Assembly (NCBI RefSeq): GCF_020911885.1
Contig: NZ_CP087132.1
Location: 992,001-1,056,000 of the forward strand
Direction: 5' to 3'
DNA length: 64,000 nt
Origin: Flavobacterium acetivorans
GTDB taxonomy: Bacteria; Bacteroidota; Bacteroidia; Flavobacteriales; Flavobacteriaceae
Shown in pieces: positions 17,225 through 24,823 of the stretch. Position 1 is the stretch's first letter; every line of letters begins with the position of its first letter. The notes beneath the pieces were generated by a model. The model ran no database searches. It was not told where the DNA came from and was given only the letters and a program-made list of their open reading frames with translations. The translations under genes and the position numbers were made by a program.

Positions 17225-17881
17225 ATGATTCAAATACTATCTACAAAAAAACTTTTGGACAATCAAAAGCAAGCATTGGTCAAAGCTGATTTCAATGTCA
17301 TTGAAGCTGATTTTATTCATACAAAAAGCCAAGCTTTTGAACTAAAGGATATCAATGATAATTTGATTTTCACCAGTCAAAATGCGGTTCAAAGTTTTTT
17401 GTTAGACCCAAAATCGGAAGAATTAAAAACAAAAGATGTTTTTTGCGTCGGACTGAAAACTAAGATTTTGTTGTCAGAAAGTGGCTTTAACGTGGTAGCT
17501 TATACCGGATATGCAGCAGATTTGGCCGAAATTATCACTTTAATCTATGGATCGCAAAGCTATACTTTTTTTAGTGGTAACTTGCGACGCGATACTTTGC
17601 CCGATGCTCTTAAACAAGCAAAAATAAAGTTTAATGAAATTCAGGTTTACGAAACAACTTTGACGCCTCAGAAAATAAAAACTCCTGTAGATGCGATCTT
17701 GTTTTTTAGTCCTTCTGGCATTGAAAGTTATTTGAAAGAGAACAGTATCAAAAAAGAGATTTGTTTTTGTATTGGTGAAACCACGGCCAGCGCCTTGGAA
17801 AATGTGACTAAAAACATCATTATCGCAGATCAGCCAACAATCGAAGACGTGATTGAGGATGTGATTGCCGAGTATAAATAA
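17225..17881 (+). CDS. hemD: Uroporphyrinogen-III synthase
   Basis: Closes and rearranges hydroxymethylbilane to uroporphyrinogen III. The family is poorly conserved, but several landmarks fit: L-I-F-T-S-Q-N-A-V near residue 45, S-G-N-L-R-R-D-T-L-P near residue 118, I-Q-V-Y-E-T, I-L-F-F-S-P-S-G-I-E-S-Y near residue 158, and C-I-G-E-T-T-A-S-A-L. Start ATG 17225 gives 218 residues; the frame extends further upstream only through ktrA coding sequence. Its position between hemC and hemE supports the call. Confidence 0.9.
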   Translation: MIQILSTKKLLDNQKQALVKADFNVIEADFIHTKSQAFELKDINDNLIFTSQNAVQSFLLDPKSEELKTKDVFCVGLKTKILLSESGFNVVAYTGYAADLAEIITLIYGSQSYTFFSGNLRRDTLPDALKQAKIKFNEIQVYETTLTPQKIKTPVDAILFFSPSGIESYLKENSIKKEICFCIGETTASALENVTKNIIIADQPTIEDVIEDVIAEYK

Positions 17882-17921
17882 ACCCCAATCACAAAGAGGA
17901 ATTAATATAGAGAAATAAAAA

Positions 17922-17941
17922 TTTGCGCCTTAGCGCCTTTG
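17922..17941. repeat. Short intergenic TTTGCGCCTTAGCGCCTTTG-type sequence
   Basis: A 20-bp stretch with tandem GCGCCTTxG units just before hemE. Similar degenerate strings (CTTTGCG, CTTAGCG, TTTGTGCGC) recur at 24748-24794 and 37108-37150. Such sequences are dispersed in flavobacterial intergenic regions; their function is unknown. Confidence 0.4.
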
Positions 17942-17955
17942 AATTCAATACTATT

Positions 17956-18981
17956 ATGATAAAGAACGACTTATTTTTAAAAGCACTAAAAGGAGAAACA
18001 GTACAGCGTCCGCCAGTTTGGATGATGCGTCAGGCGGGAAGATATTTGCCGGAGTTTATCGCTTTGCGTGATAAATATGATTTTTTTACCCGTTGTCAAA
18101 CGCCAGAATTGGCTGCTGAAATTACGGTGCAACCTATTCGCCGAATTGCTCCTGATGCTGCGATTTTATTCTCGGATATTTTGGTGATTCCACAAGCCAT
18201 GGGAATAGAGGTGTTGATGAAGGAAAATTTCGGTCCCTTTGTACCTAATCCTATTCGCACGATTCAAGACGTAGAGCGAGTAGTTGTTCCGGATATTCAG
18301 GAAACTTTAGGTTATGTGATGGATGCTATCAAATTGACCAAAGAAATGTTGAACGATGAGGTGCCATTAATTGGTTTTGCAGGTTCCCCTTGGACCATTA
18401 TGTGCTATGCCGTTGAAGGAAAAGGATCGAAGAGTTTTGATATGGCCAAAGGATTCTGTTTCCAATACCCGGAAGCTGCACATGTTTTATTGCAAAAAAT
18501 CACTGATACCACTATTTTATACCTAAAAGAAAAAGTAAAAGCGGGAGTAAATGCCGTTCAAATTTTTGATTCTTGGGGAGGAATGCTTTCTCCGGTGGAT
18601 TATCAAGAATTCTCTTGGAAATACATCAACCAGATCGTGGAGGCTTTGGCCGATGATGCGCCGGTGATTGTTTTCGGAAAAGGATGTTGGTTTGCACTTG
18701 GTGAAATGGGGAAAAGTCGTGCTTCGGCACTTGGAGTAGATTGGACGTGTTCGCCTAGAAATGCACGTTATTTATCAGGTGGAAATATTACCCTTCAAGG
18801 AAATTTTGATCCGTCAAGATTGTTATCGCCGATTCCGGTAATCAAGAAAATGGTACACGAAATGATTGATGAATTTGGCAAAGATAAGTACATCGTGAAT
18901 TTGGGTCATGGAATTTTGCCTAATATTCCGGTCGATCACGCCAAAGCGTTTATCGATGCGGTGAAGGAATACAAGCAGTAA
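17956..18981 (+). CDS. hemE: Uroporphyrinogen decarboxylase
   Basis: Converts uroporphyrinogen III to coproporphyrinogen III by four decarboxylations. The signature [16 protein letters not shown] is near residue 20, and G-F-A-G-S-P-W-T and F-D-S-W-G-G are present. ATG 17956 (M-I-K-N-D-L-F) gives 341 residues, the usual size. A 28-bp hairpin repeat lies in the gap after the stop. Confidence 0.96.
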   Translation: MIKNDLFLKALKGETVQRPPVWMMRQAGRYLPEFIALRDKYDFFTRCQTPELAAEITVQPIRRIAPDAAILFSDILVIPQAMGIEVLMKENFGPFVPNPIRTIQDVERVVVPDIQETLGYVMDAIKLTKEMLNDEVPLIGFAGSPWTIMCYAVEGKGSKSFDMAKGFCFQYPEAAHVLLQKITDTTILYLKEKVKAGVNAVQIFDSWGGMLSPVDYQEFSWKYINQIVEALADDAPVIVFGKGCWFALGEMGKSRASALGVDWTCSPRNARYLSGGNITLQGNFDPSRLLSPIPVIKKMVHEMIDEFGKDKYIVNLGHGILPNIPVDHAKAFIDAVKEYKQ

Positions 18982-18991
18982 GTTTGCCAAT

Positions 18992-19071
18992 CCTGCAAGG
19001 TTTTCTAAACCTTGTAGGTGTTTATGATAAAGTTAAAGATTGTACCTACAAGGTTTAGAAAACCTTGTAGG
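18992..19071. repeat. Large perfect hairpin (28-bp arms) between hemE and the next gene
   Basis: Arms at 18992-19019 and 19044-19071 pair over 28 bp with a single G-T wobble, around a 24-nt loop. Each arm is itself internally palindromic (AAGGTTT-N3-AAACCTT). No T-run follows the 3' arm, so this looks like a REP- or MITE-like element rather than a plain terminator. It lies inside the heme operon, where it could stabilise upstream mRNA or attenuate downstream genes. Confidence 0.7.
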
Positions 19072-19090
19072 AGTATAACAAAAAATAAAG

Positions 19091-19471
19091 ATGCTAAACA
19101 AAGGTTTACGAGACCAAGAAAGTATACGGATAGACAATGTGCTAAAGACGTTGCATTCTTTGGTTTTTGTGCCTAAATTTTGGAATATTGAAGATACAAG
19201 TTTGATTGATAATCAACTGACGGATTTCGGTTTGAGCACTACGGTTTTAATCGAAATGGAACAAAACGATTTAATCAAATTGTTGCTAAAATTGCAATTG
19301 GACTGGAAGCAGCAGGAACAATTTGCTGATTTTATGATTGCTTTTTCAAAAGAAAATCCGTTTGATTTAACCGAAAAAGCAATTGTCATTTACGAGTATA
19401 TTCAATCCGAAAGCAAGACATTTTCGTTTGAAATTTTTAATAAAATCGCTTTCGCAAAAGCTAATTTATAA
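19091..19471 (+). CDS. Unknown 126-residue protein of the heme operon
   Basis: No recognised family. The product is acidic and mostly helical in appearance, with no signal peptide, no membrane segment and no cysteine, so it should be a cytoplasmic protein without an obvious cofactor site. Its stop overlaps the hemF start (TAATG), indicating translational coupling to coproporphyrinogen oxidase. The hairpin repeat lies just upstream. A role tied to HemF or heme synthesis is inferred only from position. Confidence 0.7.
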   Translation: MLNKGLRDQESIRIDNVLKTLHSLVFVPKFWNIEDTSLIDNQLTDFGLSTTVLIEMEQNDLIKLLLKLQLDWKQQEQFADFMIAFSKENPFDLTEKAIVIYEYIQSESKTFSFEIFNKIAFAKANL

Positions 19472-20379
19472 TGAAAAATAAATTTTACACCTATATACAA
19501 AATCTGCAAGATCAGATTGTAGCAGGATTAGAGGCGGTGGATGGTCAGGCTAAATTCCGCGAAGACCTTTGGGAACGCCCGGAAGGCGGTGGCGGAAGAA
19601 CCCGTGTGATTGAAAACGGAGCCGTTTTTGAAAAAGGCGGCGTCAACATCTCGGCAGTTCACGGGAAATTACCGGACAGCATGCAGAAATTATTCAACGT
19701 AGGCGAAGCTGATTTTTTTGCCTGCGGACTGAGTTTGGTTATCCATCCTAAAAGCCCGATGGTACCTACGGTGCATGCCAATTGGCGCTATTTTGAAATG
19801 TACGATGACAACGGAAACGTGATCCAGCAATGGTTTGGCGGTGGACAAGATTTGACGCCTTATTATTTGTTCGAGGAAGACGCGATACATTTTCATCAGA
19901 CTTGTAAAACGGCTTGCGACAAACATAATCCGGAGTTTTATCCAAAATATAAAAAACAATGTGACGCCTATTTCTGGAATGCACATCGTAATGAAGCCCG
20001 CGGAATTGGCGGATTGTTTTTCGATTATTGTAAGGCAACCGATGACATGAGCATGGAAAATTGGTTCAATTTCGTTACCGAAGTCGGCAATAGTTTCTTG
20101 CAAGCTTATGTTCCAATTGTAGAGAAAAGAAAGAATCTCCCTTTTACAACTGAGCAAAGAACTTGGCAGGAAATCCGTCGTGGTCGTTATGTAGAGTTCA
20201 ATTTGGTTCACGATAAAGGCACCTTGTTTGGACTAAAAACCAACGGTCGAATTGAAAGTATTCTGATGTCTTTGCCGCCGCATGTACAATGGGTTTACGA
20301 TCATCATCCGGAAGCAGGAAGTGAAGAAGAAAAACTATTAAAAGTATTAGAAAATCCGATTGAATGGATTGTAGATTGA
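19471..20379 (+). CDS. hemF: Coproporphyrinogen III oxidase, oxygen-dependent
   Basis: Oxidatively decarboxylates coproporphyrinogen III to protoporphyrinogen IX using O2. The family signature is clear: V-H-A-N-W-R-Y-F-E-M, then W-F-G-G-G-Q-D-L-T-P-Y-Y near residue 128, and G-R-Y-V-E-F-N-L-V-H-D-K-G-T near residue 238. At 302 residues the length is normal. It indicates an aerobic heme route; the oxygen-independent HemN is not in this window. It is translationally coupled to the preceding unknown gene. Confidence 0.96.
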   Translation: MKNKFYTYIQNLQDQIVAGLEAVDGQAKFREDLWERPEGGGGRTRVIENGAVFEKGGVNISAVHGKLPDSMQKLFNVGEADFFACGLSLVIHPKSPMVPTVHANWRYFEMYDDNGNVIQQWFGGGQDLTPYYLFEEDAIHFHQTCKTACDKHNPEFYPKYKKQCDAYFWNAHRNEARGIGGLFFDYCKATDDMSMENWFNFVTEVGNSFLQAYVPIVEKRKNLPFTTEQRTWQEIRRGRYVEFNLVHDKGTLFGLKTNGRIESILMSLPPHVQWVYDHHPEAGSEEEKLLKVLENPIEWIVD

Positions 20380-20544
20380 TGATTAACGATTTTTGATTGC
20401 AGATGTAATCCTTAATCAACAACTAATTAATAGAAAAAAAAAATATAACAAGATTGAAGAGTGATGATGAATGATTTGTGATTGCAGTAGTACAGGCGCA
20501 CAAATCAGAAATCAGCAATCGTTAGTCTAAAATCCTAGATCATT

Positions 20545-21540
20545 ATGTTCCCATTACACAGAGGCAGAAGATTACGCGTCAATGAATCCATCCGTTCTTT
20601 AGTTCGTGAAACGAGTTTAAGTCCATCCGATTTTATGTTCCCGATGTTTATTGCAGAAGGCGAAAATGTAAAAGTGGAGATTCCTTCGATGCCTGGAATC
20701 TTTCGTCGCTCGATAGATTTAACGGTAGAAGAAATCAAAGAAATTTATGCTTTGGGAATTCGCGCCGTGAACATTTATGTAAAAGTGAGCGAGAATTTAA
20801 AAGACAATACGGGAAAAGAAGCCTGGAATCCGAACGGACTGATGCAAAACGCTATTCGTGCGATCAAAGCTGCTTGTCCGGAAATAATCGTTATGCCTGA
20901 TGTGGCATTAGATCCTTATTCGATTTACGGTCATGATGGAATTATAGAAAACGGCGATGTCGCCAATGATGCTACGAATGATGCTTTGGTAAAAATGGCA
21001 GTTTCTCATGCCCAAGCCGGTGCCGATTTTGTCGCGCCATCAGATATGATGGACGGTCGTGTGTTGCGCTTGCGCCAAGGACTGGACGCGGCAGGTTTTC
21101 ACAATGTGGGAATTATGAGTTATTCGGCAAAATATGCTTCGGCATTTTATGGCCCTTTCCGTGATGCTTTGGATAGTGCGCCAAGAGAAGCTGATGTTGA
21201 AGTTCCAAAAGACAAAAAAACCTACCAAATGGATTATGCCAATCGCATCGAGGCCATCAAAGAAGCCGTTTGGGATGTAGAAGAAGGCGCTGATATGGTG
21301 ATGGTAAAACCCGGAATTGCTTATTTGGACATCGTTCGTGAAGTAAAAAACGCGGTTAATGTTCCGGTAACCGTTTTCCATGTTTCGGGCGAATATGCGA
21401 TGATTAAAGCCGCCGCCGAAAGAGGCTGGCTCGATCATGATAAAATTATGATGGAACAATTGATGTGCATCAAACGCGCAGGTGCCAGTTTGATTTCGAC
21501 TTATTTTGCCAAAGAAGCTGCTGTAATCTTAAATAAATAA
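20545..21540 (+). CDS. hemB: Delta-aminolevulinic acid dehydratase (porphobilinogen synthase)
   Basis: Condenses two 5-aminolevulinate molecules into porphobilinogen. The two active-site lysines lie in S-Y-S-A-K-Y-A-S-A-F-Y-G-P-F and M-V-K-P-G-I-A-Y. The metal-binding loop reads D-V-A-L-D-P-Y-S-I-Y-G-H-D-G and lacks the three cysteines of zinc enzymes, so this is the zinc-independent (Mg/monovalent cation) type. The length of 331 residues is typical. A c-type cytochrome lipoprotein gene follows after 7 bp. Confidence 0.96.
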   Translation: MFPLHRGRRLRVNESIRSLVRETSLSPSDFMFPMFIAEGENVKVEIPSMPGIFRRSIDLTVEEIKEIYALGIRAVNIYVKVSENLKDNTGKEAWNPNGLMQNAIRAIKAACPEIIVMPDVALDPYSIYGHDGIIENGDVANDATNDALVKMAVSHAQAGADFVAPSDMMDGRVLRLRQGLDAAGFHNVGIMSYSAKYASAFYGPFRDALDSAPREADVEVPKDKKTYQMDYANRIEAIKEAVWDVEEGADMVMVKPGIAYLDIVREVKNAVNVPVTVFHVSGEYAMIKAAAERGWLDHDKIMMEQLMCIKRAGASLISTYFAKEAAVILNK

Positions 21541-21547
21541 AATCGTC

Positions 21548-21982
21548 ATGAAAAAAAATGTATCCTTATTAGCTTTATTTGTGTTAATCTGCTTCGGTAG
21601 TTCATTAACGCTCGTGTCTTGTAAAAAAGAAAGTCAAGAATCTTTTGGAAAGGAAGAAACCAATACCGAAGCAGTTTCAGAAGGTATGCAGGCCGAAAAG
21701 AAAACACCGGTCCAATTGGGAGAACAACTCTTCAATGGAAAAGGGAATTGCGCTTCCTGTCATCAGATTGACGTAAAATCAATTGGGCCAAGTGTTCAGG
21801 AAATTGCCAAAATGTACAAAGATAAAAACAGCGATATGATCAGCTTTTTGAAAGGAAACAGCGAGCCTATTGTTGATCCAAGTCAATTTGAAGTAATGAA
21901 AGCTAATTTTGCAATCACCAAAGCCATGTCTGATGAAGAGTTGAAAGCCTTGGAAGCTTATTTTTATTCCAATTTAAAATAG
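21548..21982 (+). CDS. Small c-type cytochrome lipoprotein
   Basis: A 144-residue exported protein with a lipobox (L-V-S-C, Cys25) and one heme c site C-A-S-C-H at residues 68-72. The region before it (L-G-E-Q-L-F-N-G-K-G-N) and a later Met (axial ligand candidate) fit class I cytochrome c. It should be an electron carrier tethered to the envelope. It lies 7 bp after hemB and is followed by a strong terminator, so it is the last gene of the heme operon. Confidence 0.92.
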   Translation: MKKNVSLLALFVLICFGSSLTLVSCKKESQESFGKEETNTEAVSEGMQAEKKTPVQLGEQLFNGKGNCASCHQIDVKSIGPSVQEIAKMYKDKNSDMISFLKGNSEPIVDPSQFEVMKANFAITKAMSDEELKALEAYFYSNLK

Positions 21983-22014
21983 TTTTTCAGCCCAAATTAT
22001 AAAAACGCTTTTAC

Positions 22015-22061
22015 AAAGTCCACAAGGAATTTATTTTCTTGTGGACTTTCTGCTTTTTTAG
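22015..22061 (+). terminator. Rho-independent terminator of the heme operon
   Basis: AAAGTCCACAAG (22015-22026) pairs perfectly with CTTGTGGACTTT (22038-22049) around an 11-nt loop, followed by CTGCTTTTTTA. It begins 33 bp after the cytochrome stop codon. Confidence 0.88.
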
Positions 22062-22093
22062 GGTCTTTATATTTATTTTTTTACTTTTATCAA

Positions 22094-22564
22094 ATGGAAA
22101 CAGCCTATATCAAAACGCCTTTGGGAATTGCTACAATCGCAGGTGATGAAAATGGAATTGCAGAAATTTCAGTTTCGGATGAAGGAGCGGTTTCGGCTAA
22201 TGTTCCAGCAATTTTGCAAAAAGCAGTTTCGCAACTCAATGATTATTTTGAAGGGAAAAGAACCGATTTTACTTTTAAATTAAACCCAAAAGGTACCGAA
22301 TTTCAGCAAAAAGTGTGGAAAGGATTATTGGAGATTCCTTTTGGTAAAACCTGTAGTTATATGGATTTATCCAAAAAATTAGGTGATGTCAAAGCCATTC
22401 GTGCAGTGGCTTCTGCCAATGGAAAAAATCCGCTTTGGATTGTAGTGCCATGTCATCGCGTTATAGGAACAGATGGTTCACTCACGGGCTATGCCGGCGG
22501 TTTATGGCGTAAAAAATGGCTATTGGAACACGAAAATCCAACTATGCAGCAAAGTTTGTTTTAA
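22094..22564 (+). CDS. ogt: Methylated-DNA--[protein]-cysteine S-methyltransferase
   Basis: Repairs O6-alkylguanine by irreversible transfer to its active Cys in P-C-H-R-V (near residue 120). The DNA-binding helix region with A-V-A-S-A-N-G-K-N-P and the upstream F-Q-Q-K-V-W stretch are typical. At 156 residues it is a stand-alone Ogt-type enzyme without an AdaA domain. Confidence 0.94.
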   Translation: METAYIKTPLGIATIAGDENGIAEISVSDEGAVSANVPAILQKAVSQLNDYFEGKRTDFTFKLNPKGTEFQQKVWKGLLEIPFGKTCSYMDLSKKLGDVKAIRAVASANGKNPLWIVVPCHRVIGTDGSLTGYAGGLWRKKWLLEHENPTMQQSLF

Positions 22565-22624
22565 TGGTGAACTTTCCTTCCGAATAGAAAAAAGCCATAA
22601 CTTTAGCTTTTAATTCATATCGTT

Positions 22625-23908
22625 ATGCAAAACAAAATACACACCGCCCAAAGTGCTTTCGAACATTGGAAAACTATTTCATTCGAGAATCGTGCACTAT
22701 TGTTAAAAAGATTGAAAACGGTTTTGGAGGAGCGTCGTATGCATTATGCCGCTTTGATGACACAGGAAATGGGAAAACCCATCACCCAATCGCTGGCCGA
22801 AATAGATAAATGCGGATGGCTCTGTGAGTATTATGCTGAACAAGCTGAAACTTTTTTACAAACACAATACATTTCAACTGAAGCCAACGAAAGTTTTGTG
22901 ACTTACGAACCTTTGGGAGTTTTGCTTGGAGTAATGCCTTGGAATTTTCCCTTCTGGCAGGTATTCCGATTTGCCGTTCCCGCTATCATGGCCGGAAATA
23001 CGGTTTTGGTAAAACACGCCAGCAATGTTCCTAAATCGGCCGTAGGCATAGAATCCTTGTTCTTGGAAAGCGGTTTTCCGTTGGGGATTTATCAGAATTT
23101 GCCAATTTCCAGTGATAAAGTTGGGGAGTTGATTGCGCATCCAATTATTAAAGCCGTGTCACTAACGGGAAGTGAACAGGCGGGAAGCTCAGTAGCGATG
23201 CAGGCAGGAAAATACCTGAAAAAATCGTTGTTGGAATTAGGCGGAAGCAATGCCTTTATTGTGTGTGAAGATGCCGATTTAGAGAAGGCCGTTGCAATTG
23301 CTGTGAATGCTCGCATGCAAAATGCCGGACAAAGTTGTATTGCCGCCAAGCGTTTTTTAGTGCATGAAACGATTTTCGATATTTTTGTTGAGAAATATAA
23401 ATGGGCTGTAAGTCAATTGAAAACCGGTGATCCAATGGATCCGGAAACACAAATAGGTTCGTTGGCCAGAGTAGATTTAGCCGAGGATTTAGAAAAGCAA
23501 GTGAAACAGTCAGTAGTTATGGGAGCAGAGGTTGTGTTAGGCGGAAAAAGAAAAGAAGCTTTTTTTGAACCAACCATTTTAACTAATGTTACTCCTGATA
23601 TGCCGGTTTTCAAAGAAGAAACTTTTGGACCTGTGGCTGCTTTAGTCTCATTTAAAACATTAGACGAAGCCATCGCTCTGAGCAATCAATCGGATTTTGG
23701 CTTGGGAGTTTCTGTTTTTACTACTGATATTGAGCAAATAAAATTGCATCTTCATGAGTTTAACGAAGGTGCTGTTTTTATCAACGATATGGTGAAGTCT
23801 GATCCACGTTTGCCTTTTGGAGGTGTTAAAAAATCAGGTTACGGACGAGAGCTTGCCAGAGAAGGAATCCTGGAATTTGTGAATTGTAAAACGGTGGTGA
23901 TAAGATGA
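22625..23908 (+). CDS. NAD(P)-dependent aldehyde dehydrogenase, succinate-semialdehyde type
   Basis: A 427-residue aldehyde dehydrogenase. Landmarks are P-W-N-F-P-F-W-Q near residue 100, the catalytic Glu in L-E-L-G-G-S-N (near 205) and the catalytic Cys in G-Q-S-C-I-A-A-K-R (near 238). It resembles the GabD/Sad group, which oxidises succinate semialdehyde to succinate. It lacks the first 25-50 residues of typical GabD proteins, and an in-frame TAG at 22604-22606 rules out an upstream extension, so the short N-terminus is real. Substrate is inferred from family resemblance. Confidence 0.88.
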   Translation: MQNKIHTAQSAFEHWKTISFENRALLLKRLKTVLEERRMHYAALMTQEMGKPITQSLAEIDKCGWLCEYYAEQAETFLQTQYISTEANESFVTYEPLGVLLGVMPWNFPFWQVFRFAVPAIMAGNTVLVKHASNVPKSAVGIESLFLESGFPLGIYQNLPISSDKVGELIAHPIIKAVSLTGSEQAGSSVAMQAGKYLKKSLLELGGSNAFIVCEDADLEKAVAIAVNARMQNAGQSCIAAKRFLVHETIFDIFVEKYKWAVSQLKTGDPMDPETQIGSLARVDLAEDLEKQVKQSVVMGAEVVLGGKRKEAFFEPTILTNVTPDMPVFKEETFGPVAALVSFKTLDEAIALSNQSDFGLGVSVFTTDIEQIKLHLHEFNEGAVFINDMVKSDPRLPFGGVKKSGYGRELAREGILEFVNCKTVVIR

Positions 23909-23941
23909 TTTTATTCCCCTTTAAATGAGGGGGAATAAAAT
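23908..23941 (+). terminator. Hairpin at the end of the aldehyde dehydrogenase gene
   Basis: ATTTTATTCCCC (23908-23919) pairs with GGGGAATAAAAT (23930-23941), a 12-bp perfect stem starting at the last base of the stop codon. The A/T ends of the stem could serve as the U-tract, though no separate T-run follows. Confidence 0.6.
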
Positions 23942-23998
23942 AGTTGTATAAACATCAGATAATTACGTAAATTCGTTCAAGAAGTTAAAAAAACGCCC

Positions 23999-24712
23999 AT
24001 GATAGAAAAAATAAACCTCAATAACATCCTCTTTCTGGATATAGAAACGGTTCCTGAAACCGAGGATTTCAATACTTTGGATTCAGAAATGCAAGCGCTT
24101 TGGGAACAGAAAACCCAATACCAGCGCAAAGAGGAATATACAGCCGAAGATTTTTACGATCGTGCGGGTATTTGGGCTGAGTTTGGCAAGATAGTCTGTA
24201 TTTCCGTTGGCTTTTTTACTGTCAAAGGGGATATTCGAAACTTTCGGGTGACTTCTTTTTTTGGAGATGAAACTAAGATTTTAAAGGATTTCAATAATCT
24301 GTTGAACAATCATTTTAATGGTGCCCAACATATTTTGTGCGGTCATAATGCCAAAGAATTTGATATTCCTTTCTTGGCGCGTCGCATGATTATCAATCAA
24401 ATCGCTATTCCGGATAAGCTGAATCTTTTTGGTAAAAAGCCTTGGGAAATTCCGCATTTGGACACTTTAGAATTGTGGAAATTTGGCGATTACAAACATT
24501 TTACTTCTTTAAAATTATTGTGTAAAGTGCTCGGAATCCCTTCTCCCAAAGGTGATATCGACGGCAGTCAAGTAGGTCATGTTTTTTATGTAGAAAAAGA
24601 TATTGACCGCATAGTAACTTATTGCGAGAAAGACACCATTGCCGTGGCGCAAATTTTCCTTCGTCTGAGAAGAGAGGATTTATTGATTGAGGAAGAGATT
24701 ATTCATGTTTAA
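23999..24712 (+). CDS. 3'-5' exonuclease, PolB-like DEDD family
   Basis: A 237-residue nuclease with the Exo I motif F-L-D-I-E-T-V-P (near residue 12), Exo II region G-H-N-A-K-E-F-D-I-P-F-L (near 118) and Exo III Y-C-E-K-D-T-I-A-V (near 208). The Tyr-x3-Asp form of Exo III places it with DEDDy exonucleases related to the proofreading domain of family B polymerases (DNA_pol_B_exo2). It is a stand-alone domain, probably in DNA repair. The following 110 bp hold only a degenerate intergenic repeat. Confidence 0.88.
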   Translation: MIEKINLNNILFLDIETVPETEDFNTLDSEMQALWEQKTQYQRKEEYTAEDFYDRAGIWAEFGKIVCISVGFFTVKGDIRNFRVTSFFGDETKILKDFNNLLNNHFNGAQHILCGHNAKEFDIPFLARRMIINQIAIPDKLNLFGKKPWEIPHLDTLELWKFGDYKHFTSLKLLCKVLGIPSPKGDIDGSQVGHVFYVEKDIDRIVTYCEKDTIAVAQIFLRLRREDLLIEEEIIHV

Positions 24713-24747
24713 TTATCCATAAAGTAGTTTAGTTTTCTATTATATTT

Positions 24748-24794
24748 CTAAGTCTTTGTGCGCTTTGCAGAATCCTTTGTGTATTTAACGGTTA
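24748..24794. repeat. Degenerate flavobacterial intergenic repeat
   Basis: Contains CTTTGTGCGCTTTGCAG and TTTAACGGTTA, similar to strings at 17922-17941 and 37108-37150. It lies between the exonuclease and SpmAB-like genes; no function is known. Confidence 0.35.
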
Positions 24795-24823
24795 AATATT
24801 TACATTTACAAAAATTATAGATT

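Noticed and set aside
19690..20211. 173-codon minus-strand frame inside hemF
   Set aside because: Entirely antisense to a well-conserved coproporphyrinogen oxidase gene; no start context or known domain.
20380..20544. Possible direct repeat GATTGCAG-containing units before hemB
   Set aside because: Two similar stretches (about 20379-20402 and 20464-20486) have several mismatches in AT-rich sequence; too weak to call an element.
21040..21459. 139-codon minus-strand frame inside hemB
   Set aside because: Antisense to conserved catalytic parts of hemB; composition is His-rich as expected for the complement of that gene.
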